DNA of 64,000 bases from Hydrogenophaga sp. IBVHS1 (GCF_002127265.1 NZ_NFUU01000001.1:1868040-1932039), one strand, 5' to 3'; counted from the stretch's first letter, positions 26,791-37,872 are shown. The notes: generated by a model not told the origin, from the sequence alone. Numbers and translations are program-made.

Positions 26791-27194
26791 CGACGAACGC
26801 CGACCGCGAGCCCACCAACGCGCAGAAGCAGCGCAGCGGCTTATCGCGCGTGTGGCATGCGTTTGGCTATTCCATGGCCGGCCTGCGCGCCGGCTGGGGC
26901 GAAACGGCGTTCCGACAGGAGGCCCTGGCCGCGATCGTGCTGGTACCCGCCGCTTTCTGGGTGGGCCAGACCTGGGTGGAAACGGCCTTGCTGGCCGGCT
27001 CCGTCGTGTGGGTGATGGTGGTGGAGTTGCTCAACACCGGCATTGAAACCGCCATCGACCGCATCGGGCCGGAGTGGCACGATCTCTCCAAGCGCGCCAA
27101 GGATATGGGCAGCGCCGCCGTGCTCCTTAGCCTGCTGGCCTGCGCCGGCATCTGGCTGGCAGGCTTGTGGTCTCGCTGGGGCAGCCTGCTCTGA
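26787..27194 (+). CDS. dgkA: Diacylglycerol kinase
   Basis: A 135-residue inner-membrane enzyme that phosphorylates diacylglycerol to phosphatidic acid, recycling lipid released by envelope glycan synthesis. Recognisable are the amphipathic N-terminal helix, FRQEALAAIVLVPAAF, and the signature VVELLNTGIETAIDRIGPEWH followed by RAKDMGSAAVLL. Three membrane segments are evident, the usual number. Its ATGA overlap with the RDD gene implies co-translation. Confidence 0.95.
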   Translation: MTTNADREPTNAQKQRSGLSRVWHAFGYSMAGLRAGWGETAFRQEALAAIVLVPAAFWVGQTWVETALLAGSVVWVMVVELLNTGIETAIDRIGPEWHDLSKRAKDMGSAAVLLSLLACAGIWLAGLWSRWGSLL

Positions 27195-27202
27195 CTTTCA
27201 TC

Positions 27203-27790
27203 ATGACCCAACCCAACTTTTCACTGTGCGTGTACTGCGGCTCCCGTCCCGGCAACGAGCCGGCTTTCGCTGAAGCAGCGCAAAGAGTGGGCGAATGGAT
27301 CGGTTGCCGTGGGGGACAACTCGTCTACGGCGGCGGCCGCAATGGGCTGATGGGCATCGTTGCCGAAGCCACGCTGGCCGCAGGTGGGCGTGTGGTGGGC
27401 ATCATTCCCAAGGCGTTGGTGGAAAAAGAATGGGCTCACCAGGGCTGCACCGAGCTGCATGTGGTCGACACCATGCACGAGCGCAAGCGCCTCATGGCCG
27501 ACCGTGCCGACGCCTTTCTGGCGCTGCCGGGCGGTATCGGCACATTCGAGGAATTTTTTGAAGTCTGGACCTGGCGCCAGCTGGGTTACCACGACAAGCC
27601 AGTGGGCCTGCTCAACGTGGCGGGCTACTACGATGGGCTGATGGCGTTCATGCGCACCGGCGTCGAACAGCAATTCATGAACCACTGGCAGATGGACCTG
27701 ATTCGCGTCGGCAGCGATATCGCCACCTTGCTCCCGGAACTGGTGCAAGCCGCCGGCATGGCGCCGGAAGCCCGCATCGAGGCCATTTGA
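27203..27790 (+). CDS. LOG-family protein, cytokinin riboside 5'-monophosphate phosphoribohydrolase-like
   Basis: A 195-residue cytoplasmic hydrolase with the LOG motif LPGGIGTFEEFFE and the upstream LVYGGGRNGLMGIVA segment. Family members split nucleoside monophosphates into base and ribose 5-phosphate; in plants and some bacteria this activates cytokinins, whereas in most bacteria it is nucleotide housekeeping. The start at 27203 gives MTQPNFSLCVYCGS; the frame is open further upstream inside dgkA. It ends three bases before the convergent PII gene ends. Confidence 0.92.
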   Translation: MTQPNFSLCVYCGSRPGNEPAFAEAAQRVGEWIGCRGGQLVYGGGRNGLMGIVAEATLAAGGRVVGIIPKALVEKEWAHQGCTELHVVDTMHERKRLMADRADAFLALPGGIGTFEEFFEVWTWRQLGYHDKPVGLLNVAGYYDGLMAFMRTGVEQQFMNHWQMDLIRVGSDIATLLPELVQAAGMAPEARIEAI

Positions 27791-27793
27791 GGC

Positions 27794-29236
<1,443 letters not shown>

Positions 29237-29240
<4 letters not shown>

Positions 29241-30931
29241 GCGCGGTACTTGCTGGTAATCGGGTAGCGCCAATCCTTGCCAAAGCTGCGGTGCGTGACG
29301 CGAATGCCCACCGGCGCCTGACGGCGTTTGTACTCGTTGATGCGGATCAGGCGCACGACCTTGTCCACGTCTGCACGATCGAATCCCGCCGCCACGATGC
29401 TCTCCGGGCTCTGGTCGTTCTCCATATAACGCTCGATGATGGCGTCGAGCACCGGGTACTCGGGCAGGCTGTCCTGGTCCTTCTGGTCGGGCCGCAGTTC
29501 GGCGCTGGGTGGGCGCGTGATGATGCGCTCGGGGATGGGGTTGGCGCCAGTGCCGTAGGGGTCATGCGCATTGCGCCAGCGAGCCAGCTTGAACACCATG
29601 GTCTTGGCCACGTCCTTGATGACCGCAAAACCGCCTGCCATGTCACCGTAGAGCGTGCAGTAGCCGGTGGCCATCTCGCTCTTGTTGCCCGTGGTGAGCA
29701 CGATGCTGCCAAATTTGTTGGACAGCGCCATGAGCAGCGTGCCGCGGATGCGGGCCTGCAGGTTTTCTTCGGTGGTGTCCTCGGGCAGACCGGCGAACTC
29801 CTGCGCGAGACTGGACTTGAAGGCCTCGAACTGCGGAGCGATGGCGATCTCGTCGTAGCGCACGCCCATGCGCTCGGCCATGTCGCGCGCATCGATCCAC
29901 GAAATATCGGCCGTGTAGGGCGAAGGCATCATCACGGTGCGCACCCGGTCCTTGCCCAGCGCATCCACCGCAATGGCCAGCACCAGTGCCGAATCGATGC
30001 CGCCTGAGAGGCCCAGGATGGCGCCTGGAAAGCCGTTCTTGCCCAGATAGTCGCGCACGCCCAGCACGAGGGCATGCCAGAGATCGGCCTCCGGGCTGTG
30101 GGCGCGGTCGGTGTCGGCGGTGATGCGCCAGCCCGATGCCTCCCGGGCAAAAGCCACATCAAACGCGGTCTCTTCAAAACTTACCGCGCGCCCAGCCAGG
30201 TCGCCACCAGCGTCGAGCACAAAGCTGCGCCCCTCGAACACGATCTCGTCCTGCCCACCCACCAGGTGCGCATACACCATGGGCAAGCCGGTGGCTCGCA
30301 CGCGCGAGCTCATGGTGGACTCTCGCTCGCCACCCTTGCCGGCGTGGAAGGGTGAAGCGTTGATGACAATGAGCAGTTCAGCGCCCGCCGCCTTGCACTC
30401 GGCGGCAGGGGCGTCGAACCAGGCGTCTTCGCAGATCAGCAGGCCAGCCCGCACGGCTTCACCGTCATCGCCCTTCACATCGAACACGCAAGCAGCGTGT
30501 CCCGGCACGAAGTAGCGCCGCTCATCGAACACTTGATAGTTGGGCAGCTCGCGCTTGGCGTAGGTGTGGGTGACGACACCCTCAAATACCACGCTGGCTG
30601 CGTTGTGCAAATGGGCCACCGAAACGCTGCGTTCGCGCCGTTGCCCGCCGGGCTGCTGCTGCCGCGCAGGATGTCCCACCACGATGTGCAGGCCTTTGAG
30701 GCTGGCCGTTTCGCGGGCCACCGTTTTGAGGGCATCATCACAGGCATCGACGAATGCCGGGCGCAGGAAAAGGTCCTCGGCAGCGTAGCCGCAGATGGCG
30801 AGTTCGGGCGTCAGCAGCAGGCGAACGCCACGCGCATGTGCCTGATGGGCCGCATCGATGATTTTCCGGGCGTTGCCCGCCATGTCGCCCACCACAAAGT
30901 TGAGCTGGGCCACGCAAATGGAGAGAGTCAT
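29237..30931 (-). CDS. nadE: Glutamine-dependent NAD+ synthetase
   Basis: A 564-residue two-domain enzyme for the last step of NAD synthesis. The N-terminal glutaminase (nitrilase fold, residues 1-270) shows the Glu in LLTPELAICGY, Lys in KRELPNYQVF and Cys in LLICEDAWFD; the C-terminal synthetase has the ATP loop LGLSGGIDSALVLAIA. NH3 released from glutamine is used to amidate nicotinate adenine dinucleotide. The start at 30931 (MTLSICVAQLNF) is the family start. Confidence 0.96.
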
Positions 30932-30987
30932 GGGGTCTGGAAATCTGGCTGGACGTGCCGCGAAAGCGCGGCGGATGGGGACGTTGC

Positions 30988-32169
30988 TTGACTGAAAACG
31001 ATTATGTCACCCGGGTTTTCTCATCGCCGCAGGACATCGCTCCTGATCAGTGGAACGCCCTGCTGGCGCTGGAGCCCGATCCCAGCCCTTTTATGCGTCA
31101 CGAATACCTGGCGGCGCTGCACCAGAGTGGTTGCGCGCGCGAGCCTGCGGGATGGCAGCCTCGCTTCGTCACGCTGTGGCGTGGCGATCAACTGCACGCG
31201 GCCTGTCCGATGTACCTGAAGAACCATTCGTATGGCGAGTACGTGTTTGACTGGGCCTGGGCCAACGCGTACGCACAACATGGGCTGGACTACTACCCCA
31301 AGGCTCTGGTGGCGGTGCCGTTCACGCCAGTGCCGGGTGCGCGCTTGCTGGCTCGCGACGGCAATGCACGCAGCGCTCTGGTGGGAGCGCTCGTGAAGCA
31401 TGTGAAACAGGAACAACTCTCTTCGTTGCATCTGCTCTTCACCCAGCCTCAGGACGTCGCGGCGGCGGAAGAAGCCGGGCTCCTGCTTCGCCACACCGTG
31501 CAGTTCCATTGGACGAATGAGCATCCCGCCGGCGGTGTGTACCAGGACTTTGAACACTTCCTCGCCAGCTTGCAGCAGGAGAAGCGGAAGAAGATCCGCC
31601 AGGAGCGGCGCAAGGTAGCTGATGCGGGCGTGAATTTTCGCTGGTCGCGCGGGCTCGATATCTCGTCAAACGACTGGGATTTCTTCTACCGTTGTTACGA
31701 GCGCACCTACCTTGAGCATGGCAACGCGCCCTACCTCAACCGCGATTTCTTTCATCGCATGGCGCGCTTCATGCCCGAAAACTGGCTGCTGTTCATTGCC
31801 GAACGCCAGCGCCTGCCCATGGCCTGCAGCCTGATCGGCATCGACCCGGAGCGCCGGGTCGCCTACGGGCGCTACTGGGGCGCCATGGAGCGGGTGGACT
31901 GCCTGCATTTCGACGCCTGTTACTACCAGCCGCTGGCCTGGTGCATTCAGCAGGGCTACGTGCGATTCGAGGGCGGCGCCCAGGGCGAGCACAAAATGGC
32001 CCGCGCCTTGCTTCCGGTGGCCACCACCAGCGCCCACTGGCTCGCCCATCCGTCGTTTGCGCAAGCAGTGGAACGCTTCCTGGAGCGTGAAGGCCAAGGC
32101 ATCGATCAGTACATGGAACACCTGGCGCTGCGCAACCCGATCAAGCGCGACCCTGCTTCTATAAACTAG
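30988..32169 (+). CDS. FemAB-like / GNAT-fold protein of the PF04339 family
   Basis: A protein of about 393 residues of the peptidogalycan-biosynthesis (FemAB_like, formerly DUF482) family. Characteristic segments are PFMRHEYLAALHQSGCA, SYGEYVFDWAWANAY, LQQEKRKKIRQERRKV and RFEGGAQGEHKMARALLP. The role is not established; FemABX relatives add amino acids to peptidoglycan bridges, but this branch may act on other acceptors. The start is doubtful: no ATG is available. TTG at 30988 has GGGG upstream, GTG at 30955 has nothing. It is followed after four bases by the bactofilin genes, implying one transcript. Confidence 0.85.
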   Translation: MTENDYVTRVFSSPQDIAPDQWNALLALEPDPSPFMRHEYLAALHQSGCAREPAGWQPRFVTLWRGDQLHAACPMYLKNHSYGEYVFDWAWANAYAQHGLDYYPKALVAVPFTPVPGARLLARDGNARSALVGALVKHVKQEQLSSLHLLFTQPQDVAAAEEAGLLLRHTVQFHWTNEHPAGGVYQDFEHFLASLQQEKRKKIRQERRKVADAGVNFRWSRGLDISSNDWDFFYRCYERTYLEHGNAPYLNRDFFHRMARFMPENWLLFIAERQRLPMACSLIGIDPERRVAYGRYWGAMERVDCLHFDACYYQPLAWCIQQGYVRFEGGAQGEHKMARALLPVATTSAHWLAHPSFAQAVERFLEREGQGIDQYMEHLALRNPIKRDPASIN

Positions 32170-32173
32170 GCCG

Positions 32174-32500
32174 ATGGACGACACGGACGCCTTCTTCACG
32201 CAGACCATCGTGGGACCACCCGTCTCGGTGTTGCTGGGTCGCCAGCAGGGCCCCGAGCGCCTGGCAGCCCAGGGCCTCGACGTCGATTTCTCCACCGGCG
32301 ATTCAAAGCTGAGCGTGCTCTGGCAGGAGTGGGTGCTGCTCGGGCATGGCGCGTCGACGTCAGGCCGCCCTCGCCAGCGCCCCGGCGACTGGCGTCGCCG
32401 CCTGGAGCGCCATGCTTTGTGGATCGCTCTTTTCGGTCTTTTGTGCTTGCTGGCCTCGGCCGCATTCTGGGTCGCCAGCGCTCTACCCGAAGTAGCCTAA
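32174..32500 (+). CDS. Small single-pass membrane protein preceding a bactofilin gene
   Basis: A 108-residue protein of no family I recognise. The first 75 residues are soluble with a basic patch (RPRQRPGDWRRRLERH); residues about 80-103 (HALWIALFGLLCLLASAAFW) form one membrane helix near the C-terminus. Its start is four bases after the FemAB-like stop and its stop is two bases before the first bactofilin, so it belongs to the same operon. It may anchor the bactofilin scaffold to the inner membrane; this is inference from context. Confidence 0.75.
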   Translation: MDDTDAFFTQTIVGPPVSVLLGRQQGPERLAAQGLDVDFSTGDSKLSVLWQEWVLLGHGASTSGRPRQRPGDWRRRLERHALWIALFGLLCLLASAAFWVASALPEVA

Positions 32501-32502
32501 CC

Positions 32503-32931
32503 ATGGAACCGACCCCGCTGCAAGACACCCTCACCATCGATCCGATCGCGATGTACGTGATCAATCGGGTGGCCGCGGGCAGTTTGCTCAGCGGCGAGCT
32601 TGAATTCGAGGGTGGCTTGCTGGTGCAAGGCGCCATTGCCGGCAACATTCGGGTGCGCGGCCGCCTCATCATCTGGACCGGTGGCGTGGTGCGCGGGCGC
32701 GTGCAGGTGGATGGCGACTTCTATCTGTTCGGACAGCTCGGCGCCAACGGCGGCGGCCCGAATGACACGAGCCTGGAATGCCAAGGCGCCGCCTATGTGT
32801 CCAAGACTGGCGTTTCCACCGGCACCTTGCTGGCGCGCCGCCTGCAACTCTATGAAGGCGCGAGCTTGCAAGGCCCGTTCAAGACGCTCAAACTCGGCGG
32901 CAACAATCCGGTTCTGAAAGACCGCGCCTGA
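32503..32931 (+). CDS. Bactofilin 1 (polymer-forming cytoskeletal protein)
   Basis: A 142-residue beta-helix protein. The repeating pattern of short strands (GELEFEGGLLVQGAIAG, NIRVRGRLIIWTGGVVRGRV, QVDGDFYLFGQLGANGG) is typical of bactofilins, which polymerise without nucleotide. Unlike the other two copies it contains an insert around residues 78-100 (GPNDTSLECQGAAYVSKTGV). It belongs to an operon with two more bactofilins and two single-pass proteins. The same frame is open further left inside the preceding gene, but the ATG at 32503 fits the family. Confidence 0.85.
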   Translation: MEPTPLQDTLTIDPIAMYVINRVAAGSLLSGELEFEGGLLVQGAIAGNIRVRGRLIIWTGGVVRGRVQVDGDFYLFGQLGANGGGPNDTSLECQGAAYVSKTGVSTGTLLARRLQLYEGASLQGPFKTLKLGGNNPVLKDRA

Positions 32932-32959
32932 TCCCACCCTGCACCCATCACCGCCACCT

Positions 32960-33481
32960 ATGAACGACTCCTATCAGGCTCCCGATTTCGACCCCACCGC
33001 CACGGCGTACCCGCCCAGCTTGCCGACGCCCTATGGGCAGTCCATGCAGGTTCAGTTCGGCAATGCCCTCCCCTCCACGGGGAATGGAAGTCCGCCCCAG
33101 ATGAAACCGGTGGTGCTGACCGACGCCATCGAAGGCCTGCCCTCCCGCAGCATGGTCGCCGAGGGCATGCACTTCACGGGCAATGCACAGTTGCGCGGAC
33201 CCTGCAGCATTGCGGGCGTGGTCGAGGGAAACCTCGCTCAGGCGCCGGGCTCCGAGGCGGCAGTGGTGGTCACCGAGACTGGGCATGTGAAGGGCGACAT
33301 CTCGGCCGTGAAGATCTCCGTGATGGGGCAGACTGACGGCATCCTGGACGCCGGACAGGGCGAGGTGTCCCTGCACGACACCGCCCGCGTGCAGGGCATC
33401 ATTCGATACGGCCGCATCCAGGTCAACGGCGCCGACCTCAATGCCACATTGGAACGCGCCTTGCCGCCAGGCCAGCTGTGA
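32960..33481 (+). CDS. Bactofilin 2 with N-terminal proline-rich extension
   Basis: A 173-residue bactofilin. The first 60 residues are a flexible, Pro/Gln/Ser-rich arm (YPPSLPTPYGQSMQV), which in other bactofilins mediates membrane or partner contact; from residue 66 the beta-helix runs as MHFTGNAQLRGPCSIAGVV, VTETGHVKGDISAVKISVMG, SLHDTARVQGIIRYGRI. It starts 28 bases after the first bactofilin. Confidence 0.88.
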   Translation: MNDSYQAPDFDPTATAYPPSLPTPYGQSMQVQFGNALPSTGNGSPPQMKPVVLTDAIEGLPSRSMVAEGMHFTGNAQLRGPCSIAGVVEGNLAQAPGSEAAVVVTETGHVKGDISAVKISVMGQTDGILDAGQGEVSLHDTARVQGIIRYGRIQVNGADLNATLERALPPGQL

Positions 33482-33490
33482 ATCCGCACC

Positions 33491-33814
33491 GTGCCGTTCG
33501 ACCCCTCGGATTCCAGCGCCGCGCGTCCCGATGCCGAGGCGCTTCGCCAAGCGTCGTTGCGAGCCAGCTGGGCGCGCGATCGCCGAGTCGGCCGGCGGCG
33601 TGTGGCCTTGCGCTGGCTCGTGTGGGCCTTCTGGCGCTACGGCCTGCCCCTGCTGCTCGTGCTGGTCGTGGCCGCATCGGTGGCCACGTGGATCCGAAGT
33701 GCCGCCCAGGCCAGCCAGCGCGCCCCGCGCTTTACCGTCCTGCCCGCACCGCCCGCACCGGGCAACACGCCGCCAGCATCCACCGAATCCACCCCGGCCC
33801 GTCAGGAGCCCTGA
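33491..33814 (+). CDS. Small single-pass membrane protein between bactofilin genes
   Basis: A 107-residue protein starting with GTG at 33491. A basic segment (RDRRVGRRRVALR) precedes one membrane helix (residues about 47-68, FWRYGLPLLLVLVVAASVAT), and the rest is a proline/alanine-rich tail, probably periplasmic. I recognise no family. It is nine bases after bactofilin 2 and four bases before bactofilin 3, so it is a second candidate membrane anchor of the bactofilin assembly. Confidence 0.7.
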   Translation: MPFDPSDSSAARPDAEALRQASLRASWARDRRVGRRRVALRWLVWAFWRYGLPLLLVLVVAASVATWIRSAAQASQRAPRFTVLPAPPAPGNTPPASTESTPARQEP

Positions 33815-33818
33815 AACC

Positions 33819-34223
33819 ATGAATCCCCAACCGACTCCCTCGCGCCTCGTGCCCGGCGAACGCCTCAATGCCATCACCAGCCTGATTGCTGAAGGTTCGG
33901 CATTCGAAGGCCATTTTCAGTCGGCGCGGGATCAGGGCATCAAGGTGGACGGCCACCTGAGCGGCAACATCAGTTTCGAGACCGGGGGCACGCTGCATGT
34001 GGGTGCCACGGGTGTGATCGAGAACACCCGCCTCGAAGCGGACTACGTGTTCATCGAGGGAAAGGTGACCGGCACCGTGATCGCGCGCAAGGCGCTGGAG
34101 ATCACCGGTTCGGCCACCCTGATCGGCGACGCCAGTTATGACGAGCTGATCGACATGCACCCGCGTGCCCGGGTGCGCGGCAAGATCGAGTTCCGTGGCG
34201 ATCTGGGGACCGCCGCCGGTTGA
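33819..34223 (+). CDS. Bactofilin 3
   Basis: A 134-residue bactofilin with a short N-terminal arm (PQPTPSRLVPGERLNAI) and the cleanest beta-helix of the three: SAFEGHFQSARDQGIKVDG, LSGNISFETGGTLHVGATGV, and YVFIEGKVTGTVIARKALEI. It ends the operon; the convergent ppa gene stops five bases later. Confidence 0.9.
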   Translation: MNPQPTPSRLVPGERLNAITSLIAEGSAFEGHFQSARDQGIKVDGHLSGNISFETGGTLHVGATGVIENTRLEADYVFIEGKVTGTVIARKALEITGSATLIGDASYDELIDMHPRARVRGKIEFRGDLGTAAG

Positions 34224-34227
34224 TGGC

Positions 34228-34767
34228 TCAGGCCTTCTGCGCGCGTTCGTAGTTGGCGAGGCCGTCCAGGATTTCCTGGTGCGCGGCATCCTTGCCTTCC
34301 CATCCCAGAACCTTCACCCATTTGCCGGGCTCCAGATCCTTGTAGTGCTCGAAGAAGTGCTGGATGGTGTTGAGCCGCATCGGATTGAGGTCTTCCGGTT
34401 TCTGCCACTGGGTGTAGATGGAGAGCACCTTGTCGATCGGCACCGCCAGCACCTTGCCGTCCTCGCCCGCTTCGTCCTGCATCTTCAAGATGCCGATGGC
34501 GCGGCACGGCACCACCACACCCGGAATCAGAGGCACCGGGGTAATCACCAGTACATCCACCGGATCGCCATCGCCGGAGATCGTCTTGGGCACATAGCCG
34601 TAGTTGGTCGGGTAGTGCATGGCGGTGCTCATGAAGCGGTCCACGAAGATCGCTCCGGTTTCCTTGTCCACCTCGTATTTGATGGGATCGGCGTTCATCG
34701 GGATTTCGATGATCACGTTGAAGGATTCAGGAACGTTCTTGCCGGCAGTGACGTTGTCGAGGGACAT
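34228..34767 (-). CDS. ppa: Inorganic pyrophosphatase (soluble, family I)
   Basis: A 179-residue cytoplasmic enzyme that hydrolyses pyrophosphate released by polymer and aminoacyl-tRNA synthesis. The substrate and metal-binding motifs are present: [28 protein letters not shown], and the signature [10 protein letters not shown] with its three aspartates. Divergent from the membrane pyrophosphatase gene hppA, 309 bases away. Confidence 0.96.
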   Translation of the reverse strand: MSLDNVTAGKNVPESFNVIIEIPMNADPIKYEVDKETGAIFVDRFMSTAMHYPTNYGYVPKTISGDGDPVDVLVITPVPLIPGVVVPCRAIGILKMQDEAGEDGKVLAVPIDKVLSIYTQWQKPEDLNPMRLNTIQHFFEHYKDLEPGKWVKVLGWEGKDAAHQEILDGLANYERAQKA

Positions 34768-35076
34768 GTTCGAGTGGAGGTTGGTTGAAAACGGTAGCGC
34801 GCCACCCGCGCGGATGGACGCCTGGCAGCCGGAACGTCGCGCAAAGCGAGCCGACTGCCTAGGATTTACCCTGATTTTACTGATTCCAGGCTGACTTCAA
34901 GCCGCGCCAAGCGTGCATTTCGGCCGATTGGGGCTAAATTCGACGCGTTGGCCAATCGCCCTGTTTGCCCGCTGCTCACGCAGCGCAACCGGCAGCGAGG
35001 AAGCAACGCAGCGGGGGCAGCCCCGGAGGCGTTGCCCCCTCCAAGTCGAACAGTTGAAACAAGCAGGAGTCTTTTC
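34768..35076. promoter_or_regulatory. Divergent ppa/hppA intergenic region with structured hppA leader
   Basis: No gene is visible in these 309 bases. For hppA an AGGAG ribosome site lies at 35065-35069, seven bases before the ATG. Upstream, two alternative stems compete: CAACGC (35004-35009) with GCGTTG (35029-35034), or GGGGGCA (35013-35019) with TGCCCCC (35033-35039); they share 35033-35034. Neither is followed by a T-run. Promoters for both genes must lie here, but I see no clear sigma-70 boxes. Confidence 0.5.
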
Positions 35077-37140
35077 ATGGTTGGACAAAGTGCGCTGATA
35101 TTCGCGCTGGCCTGCGGGCTGGTGGCCGTCATCTACGGGTTCTGGTCTCGCAGCTGGATCCTCGCTCAGGACCCGGGCAATGCCCGCATGCAGGAAATTG
35201 CCGGCGCCATCCAGACCGGCGCCGCGGCCTACCTGGCCCGGCAGTACAAAACCATCGCCATCGTGGGCGTGGTCATCACACTTCTCATCGGCTTCTTCCT
35301 CGGTACCACCACCGCCATCGGCTTCGTGCTGGGTGCGGTGCTCTCGGGTGCTTGTGGCTTCATTGGCATGAACATCTCTGTGCGAGCCAACGTGCGCACC
35401 GCGCAAGCGGCCACCAAGGGCATCGGCCCAGCACTGGACGTGGCCTTCCGCGGTGGCGCCATCACCGGCATGCTGGTGGTGGGCCTGGGCCTGCTGGGCG
35501 TGGCGGGATTCTTCTGGTTCCTGGTGGGCAACGGCAACCTCACGCCCGACAAGAACCTGGCCAACCTGCTCAACCCGCTGATCGGCTTCGCCTTTGGCTC
35601 ATCGCTCATTTCCATCTTCGCGCGGCTGGGCGGCGGCATTTTCACCAAAGGCGCTGATGTGGGCGCAGACTTGGTGGGCAAGGTGGAAGCCGGCATTCCT
35701 GAAGACGACCCGCGCAATCCGGCGGTGATCGCCGACAACGTGGGCGACAACGTCGGCGACTGCGCCGGCATGGCCGCCGACCTGTTTGAAACCTACGCGG
35801 TCACGCTGATCGCCACCATGGTGCTCGGCGCCCTGATGGTGGCTGCAGCGCCCATGCAGGCCGTGCTCTATCCGCTGGTGCTGGGTGGCGTGTCCATCCT
35901 GGCGTCCATCGTCGGCTGCTTCTTCGTGAAAGCCAGCCCCGGCATGAAGAACGTGATGCCTGCGCTCTACAAGGGTCTGGCCATCGCCGGCGTGCTCTCG
36001 CTGATCGCGTTCTGGTTCGTCACCGCGTGGATCATGCCGGACAACGCCATCACCGCCACCGGCAGCCAGCTTCGCCTGTTCGGCGCCTGCGCCGTCGGTC
36101 TGGTGCTCACCGCTGTGCTGGTCTGGATCACGGAGTTCTACACCGGCACGCAGTACTCGCCGGTCAAGCACATCGCGCAGGCGTCCACCACCGGGCACGG
36201 CACCAACATCATCGCTGGCCTGGGCGTTTCCATGCGCTCCACGGCCTGGCCCGTGCTGTTCGTCTGTGTTGCCATCGTCTGCTCTTACCAGCTCGCTGGC
36301 CTTTATGGCATCGCCACCGCCGCCACCGCCATGCTCAGCATGGCGGGCATCGTGGTTGCGCTGGACGCCTACGGCCCCATCACCGACAACGCTGGTGGCA
36401 TTGCCGAAATGGCCGAACTGCCGAGCAGCGTGCGCGACGTGACCGACCCGCTGGATGCCGTGGGCAACACGACCAAGGCCGTAACCAAAGGCTATGCCAT
36501 CGGCTCTGCAGGCCTGGCCGCGCTGGTGCTGTTTGCCGACTACACCCACAAGCTCGAAACCTACGGCCATCAGGTGCGGTTCGACCTGAGCGACCCGATG
36601 GTGATCATCGGCCTTTTCATCGGCGGCATGATCCCTTACCTGTTCGGCGCCATGGCCATGGAAGCCGTTGGCCGCGCCGCCGGCTCGGTGGTGGTGGAAG
36701 TTCGCCGTCAGTTCAAGGAGATCCCCGGCATCATGGAAGGCACGGCCAAGCCGGAATACGGCAAGGCGGTCGACATGCTGACCACGGCCGCCATCAAGGA
36801 GATGGTGATTCCCTCGTTGCTGCCGGTGGTGGTCCCGATTCTCGTCGGTGTGTTCCTTGGCCCCAAGGCGCTGGGCGGCCTGCTGATGGGCACCATCGTC
36901 ACTGGCCTGTTTGTCGCCATTTCCATGTGTACCGGCGGCGGCGCCTGGGACAACGCGAAGAAGTACATCGAAGACGGCCACCACGGCGGCAAGGGCAGCG
37001 AAGCCCACAAAGCGGCCGTCACCGGTGACACCGTGGGTGACCCTTACAAGGACACGGCTGGCCCTGCGGTCAACCCCTTGATCAAGATCATCAACATCGT
37101 GGCCCTTCTGATCGTGCCTTTGCTGCCGTTGGCCGCCTGA
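35077..37140 (+). CDS. hppA: Membrane-bound proton-pumping pyrophosphatase, K+-independent type
   Basis: A 687-residue integral membrane enzyme with about 16 hydrophobic segments that couples pyrophosphate hydrolysis to proton export. The substrate site is seen in [20 protein letters not shown], followed by [17 protein letters not shown], and the second in [15 protein letters not shown]. The diagnostic position reads [15 protein letters not shown] with Lys, which marks the K+-independent group; K+-dependent enzymes have Ala there. The ATG at 35077 has AGGAG upstream. A strong hairpin terminator follows. Confidence 0.96.
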   Translation: MVGQSALIFALACGLVAVIYGFWSRSWILAQDPGNARMQEIAGAIQTGAAAYLARQYKTIAIVGVVITLLIGFFLGTTTAIGFVLGAVLSGACGFIGMNISVRANVRTAQAATKGIGPALDVAFRGGAITGMLVVGLGLLGVAGFFWFLVGNGNLTPDKNLANLLNPLIGFAFGSSLISIFARLGGGIFTKGADVGADLVGKVEAGIPEDDPRNPAVIADNVGDNVGDCAGMAADLFETYAVTLIATMVLGALMVAAAPMQAVLYPLVLGGVSILASIVGCFFVKASPGMKNVMPALYKGLAIAGVLSLIAFWFVTAWIMPDNAITATGSQLRLFGACAVGLVLTAVLVWITEFYTGTQYSPVKHIAQASTTGHGTNIIAGLGVSMRSTAWPVLFVCVAIVCSYQLAGLYGIATAATAMLSMAGIVVALDAYGPITDNAGGIAEMAELPSSVRDVTDPLDAVGNTTKAVTKGYAIGSAGLAALVLFADYTHKLETYGHQVRFDLSDPMVIIGLFIGGMIPYLFGAMAMEAVGRAAGSVVVEVRRQFKEIPGIMEGTAKPEYGKAVDMLTTAAIKEMVIPSLLPVVVPILVGVFLGPKALGGLLMGTIVTGLFVAISMCTGGGAWDNAKKYIEDGHHGGKGSEAHKAAVTGDTVGDPYKDTAGPAVNPLIKIINIVALLIVPLLPLAA

Positions 37141-37159
37141 TCGATCTACGGAAACTGCG

Positions 37160-37186
37160 AACGGCCCGCTTCGGCGGGCCGTTTTA
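37160..37186 (+). terminator. Rho-independent terminator after hppA
   Basis: ACGGCCCGC (37161-37169) and GCGGGCCGT (37174-37182) pair perfectly around a TTCG tetraloop, with TTTTA after it. It lies 20 bases past the hppA stop and touches the 3' end of the convergent TetR gene, so it can serve both sides. Confidence 0.9.
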
Positions 37187-37771
37187 CTTCCCGGCGCCCG
37201 CGAGCAGGCGAACCACCGCGCTGGCGCCTGGGGTCAGACGTTCGAGGTGGGCGGCTTCGCCGCGCTCGATGGCTTGCAACACAAGCTCCTGGATACCACC
37301 CACCGCCGCCATTGCCATGTCGGGCGTGAGCGCTGATGAGTCCTGAATGGTCTGAAGCATGAAGTCGGCCAGGGCCTGCATCACCTCGCGCCTCACCTCT
37401 GCGCCGGCCGCCCCAAGGTGGTGAATCTCGATGAACAGCATGCGAACCACCTGGGGCCCTGCCGCAAGATGCGCCAGGTAGGCCCCCAGTGCATGCTCCA
37501 CCTGGTGCTGCCAGGGTTGCGTGGGGTCCACCGCCTCGCGCAGCGTGCGCAGCGCCGAGCCACTTGCCGCGCGGTAAAGCGCCAGAAAACAGTCGTCTTT
37601 GCCGGTGAAATGCTCATAGAAGGTGCGCTTGGAGACCCCGGCCTCGGCCACCACGGCGGCAATCGAGGCAGCGCCAAACCCCTGGCTGGACGCCACGTGA
37701 GCCATGGCTTCCAGCAGGCGGCTCCGGTGGTCGTTCTGCACGGCAGCGGCTGGCAATTCCAAGGTTTTCAT
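37184..37771 (-). CDS. TetR-family transcriptional regulator
   Basis: A protein of about 195 residues. The N-terminal HTH reads AASIAAVVAEAGVSKRTFYEHF, with the usual FTGKDDCFLALY after it; the C-terminal ligand domain is less conserved. The start at 37771 gives a 16-residue lead before helix 1; ATGs at 37801 and 37855 would lengthen it into the promoter region. It is divergent from a ferritin-like hydrolase gene, with a perfect inverted repeat between them, so it probably represses that gene and itself. Confidence 0.9.
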   Translation of the reverse strand: MKTLELPAAAVQNDHRSRLLEAMAHVASSQGFGAASIAAVVAEAGVSKRTFYEHFTGKDDCFLALYRAASGSALRTLREAVDPTQPWQHQVEHALGAYLAHLAAGPQVVRMLFIEIHHLGAAGAEVRREVMQALADFMLQTIQDSSALTPDMAMAAVGGIQELVLQAIERGEAAHLERLTPGASAVVRLLAGAGK

Positions 37772-37831
37772 GAGGCGCGATTTTAGGCCCTGGGTTGACA
37801 TGCCGCCCAGCGCAAGGCACCATTCAGCCTT

Positions 37832-37849
37832 TGGTACCGCGTGGTACCA
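37832..37849. promoter_or_regulatory. Candidate TetR operator
   Basis: TGGTACC (37832-37838) and its complement GGTACCA (37843-37849) frame a four-base spacer GCGT, 18 bases in all. The site is 24 bases upstream of the hydrolase start at 37873 and 60 bases upstream of the TetR start, where TetR-type regulators usually bind. Confidence 0.65.
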
Positions 37850-37872
37850 GCTCATATACCGACCGAGATGTC

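Noticed and set aside
35599..37008. A 469-codon minus-strand frame inside hppA
   Set aside because: His- and Gln-rich translation without family resemblance, antisense to a clear membrane pyrophosphatase.
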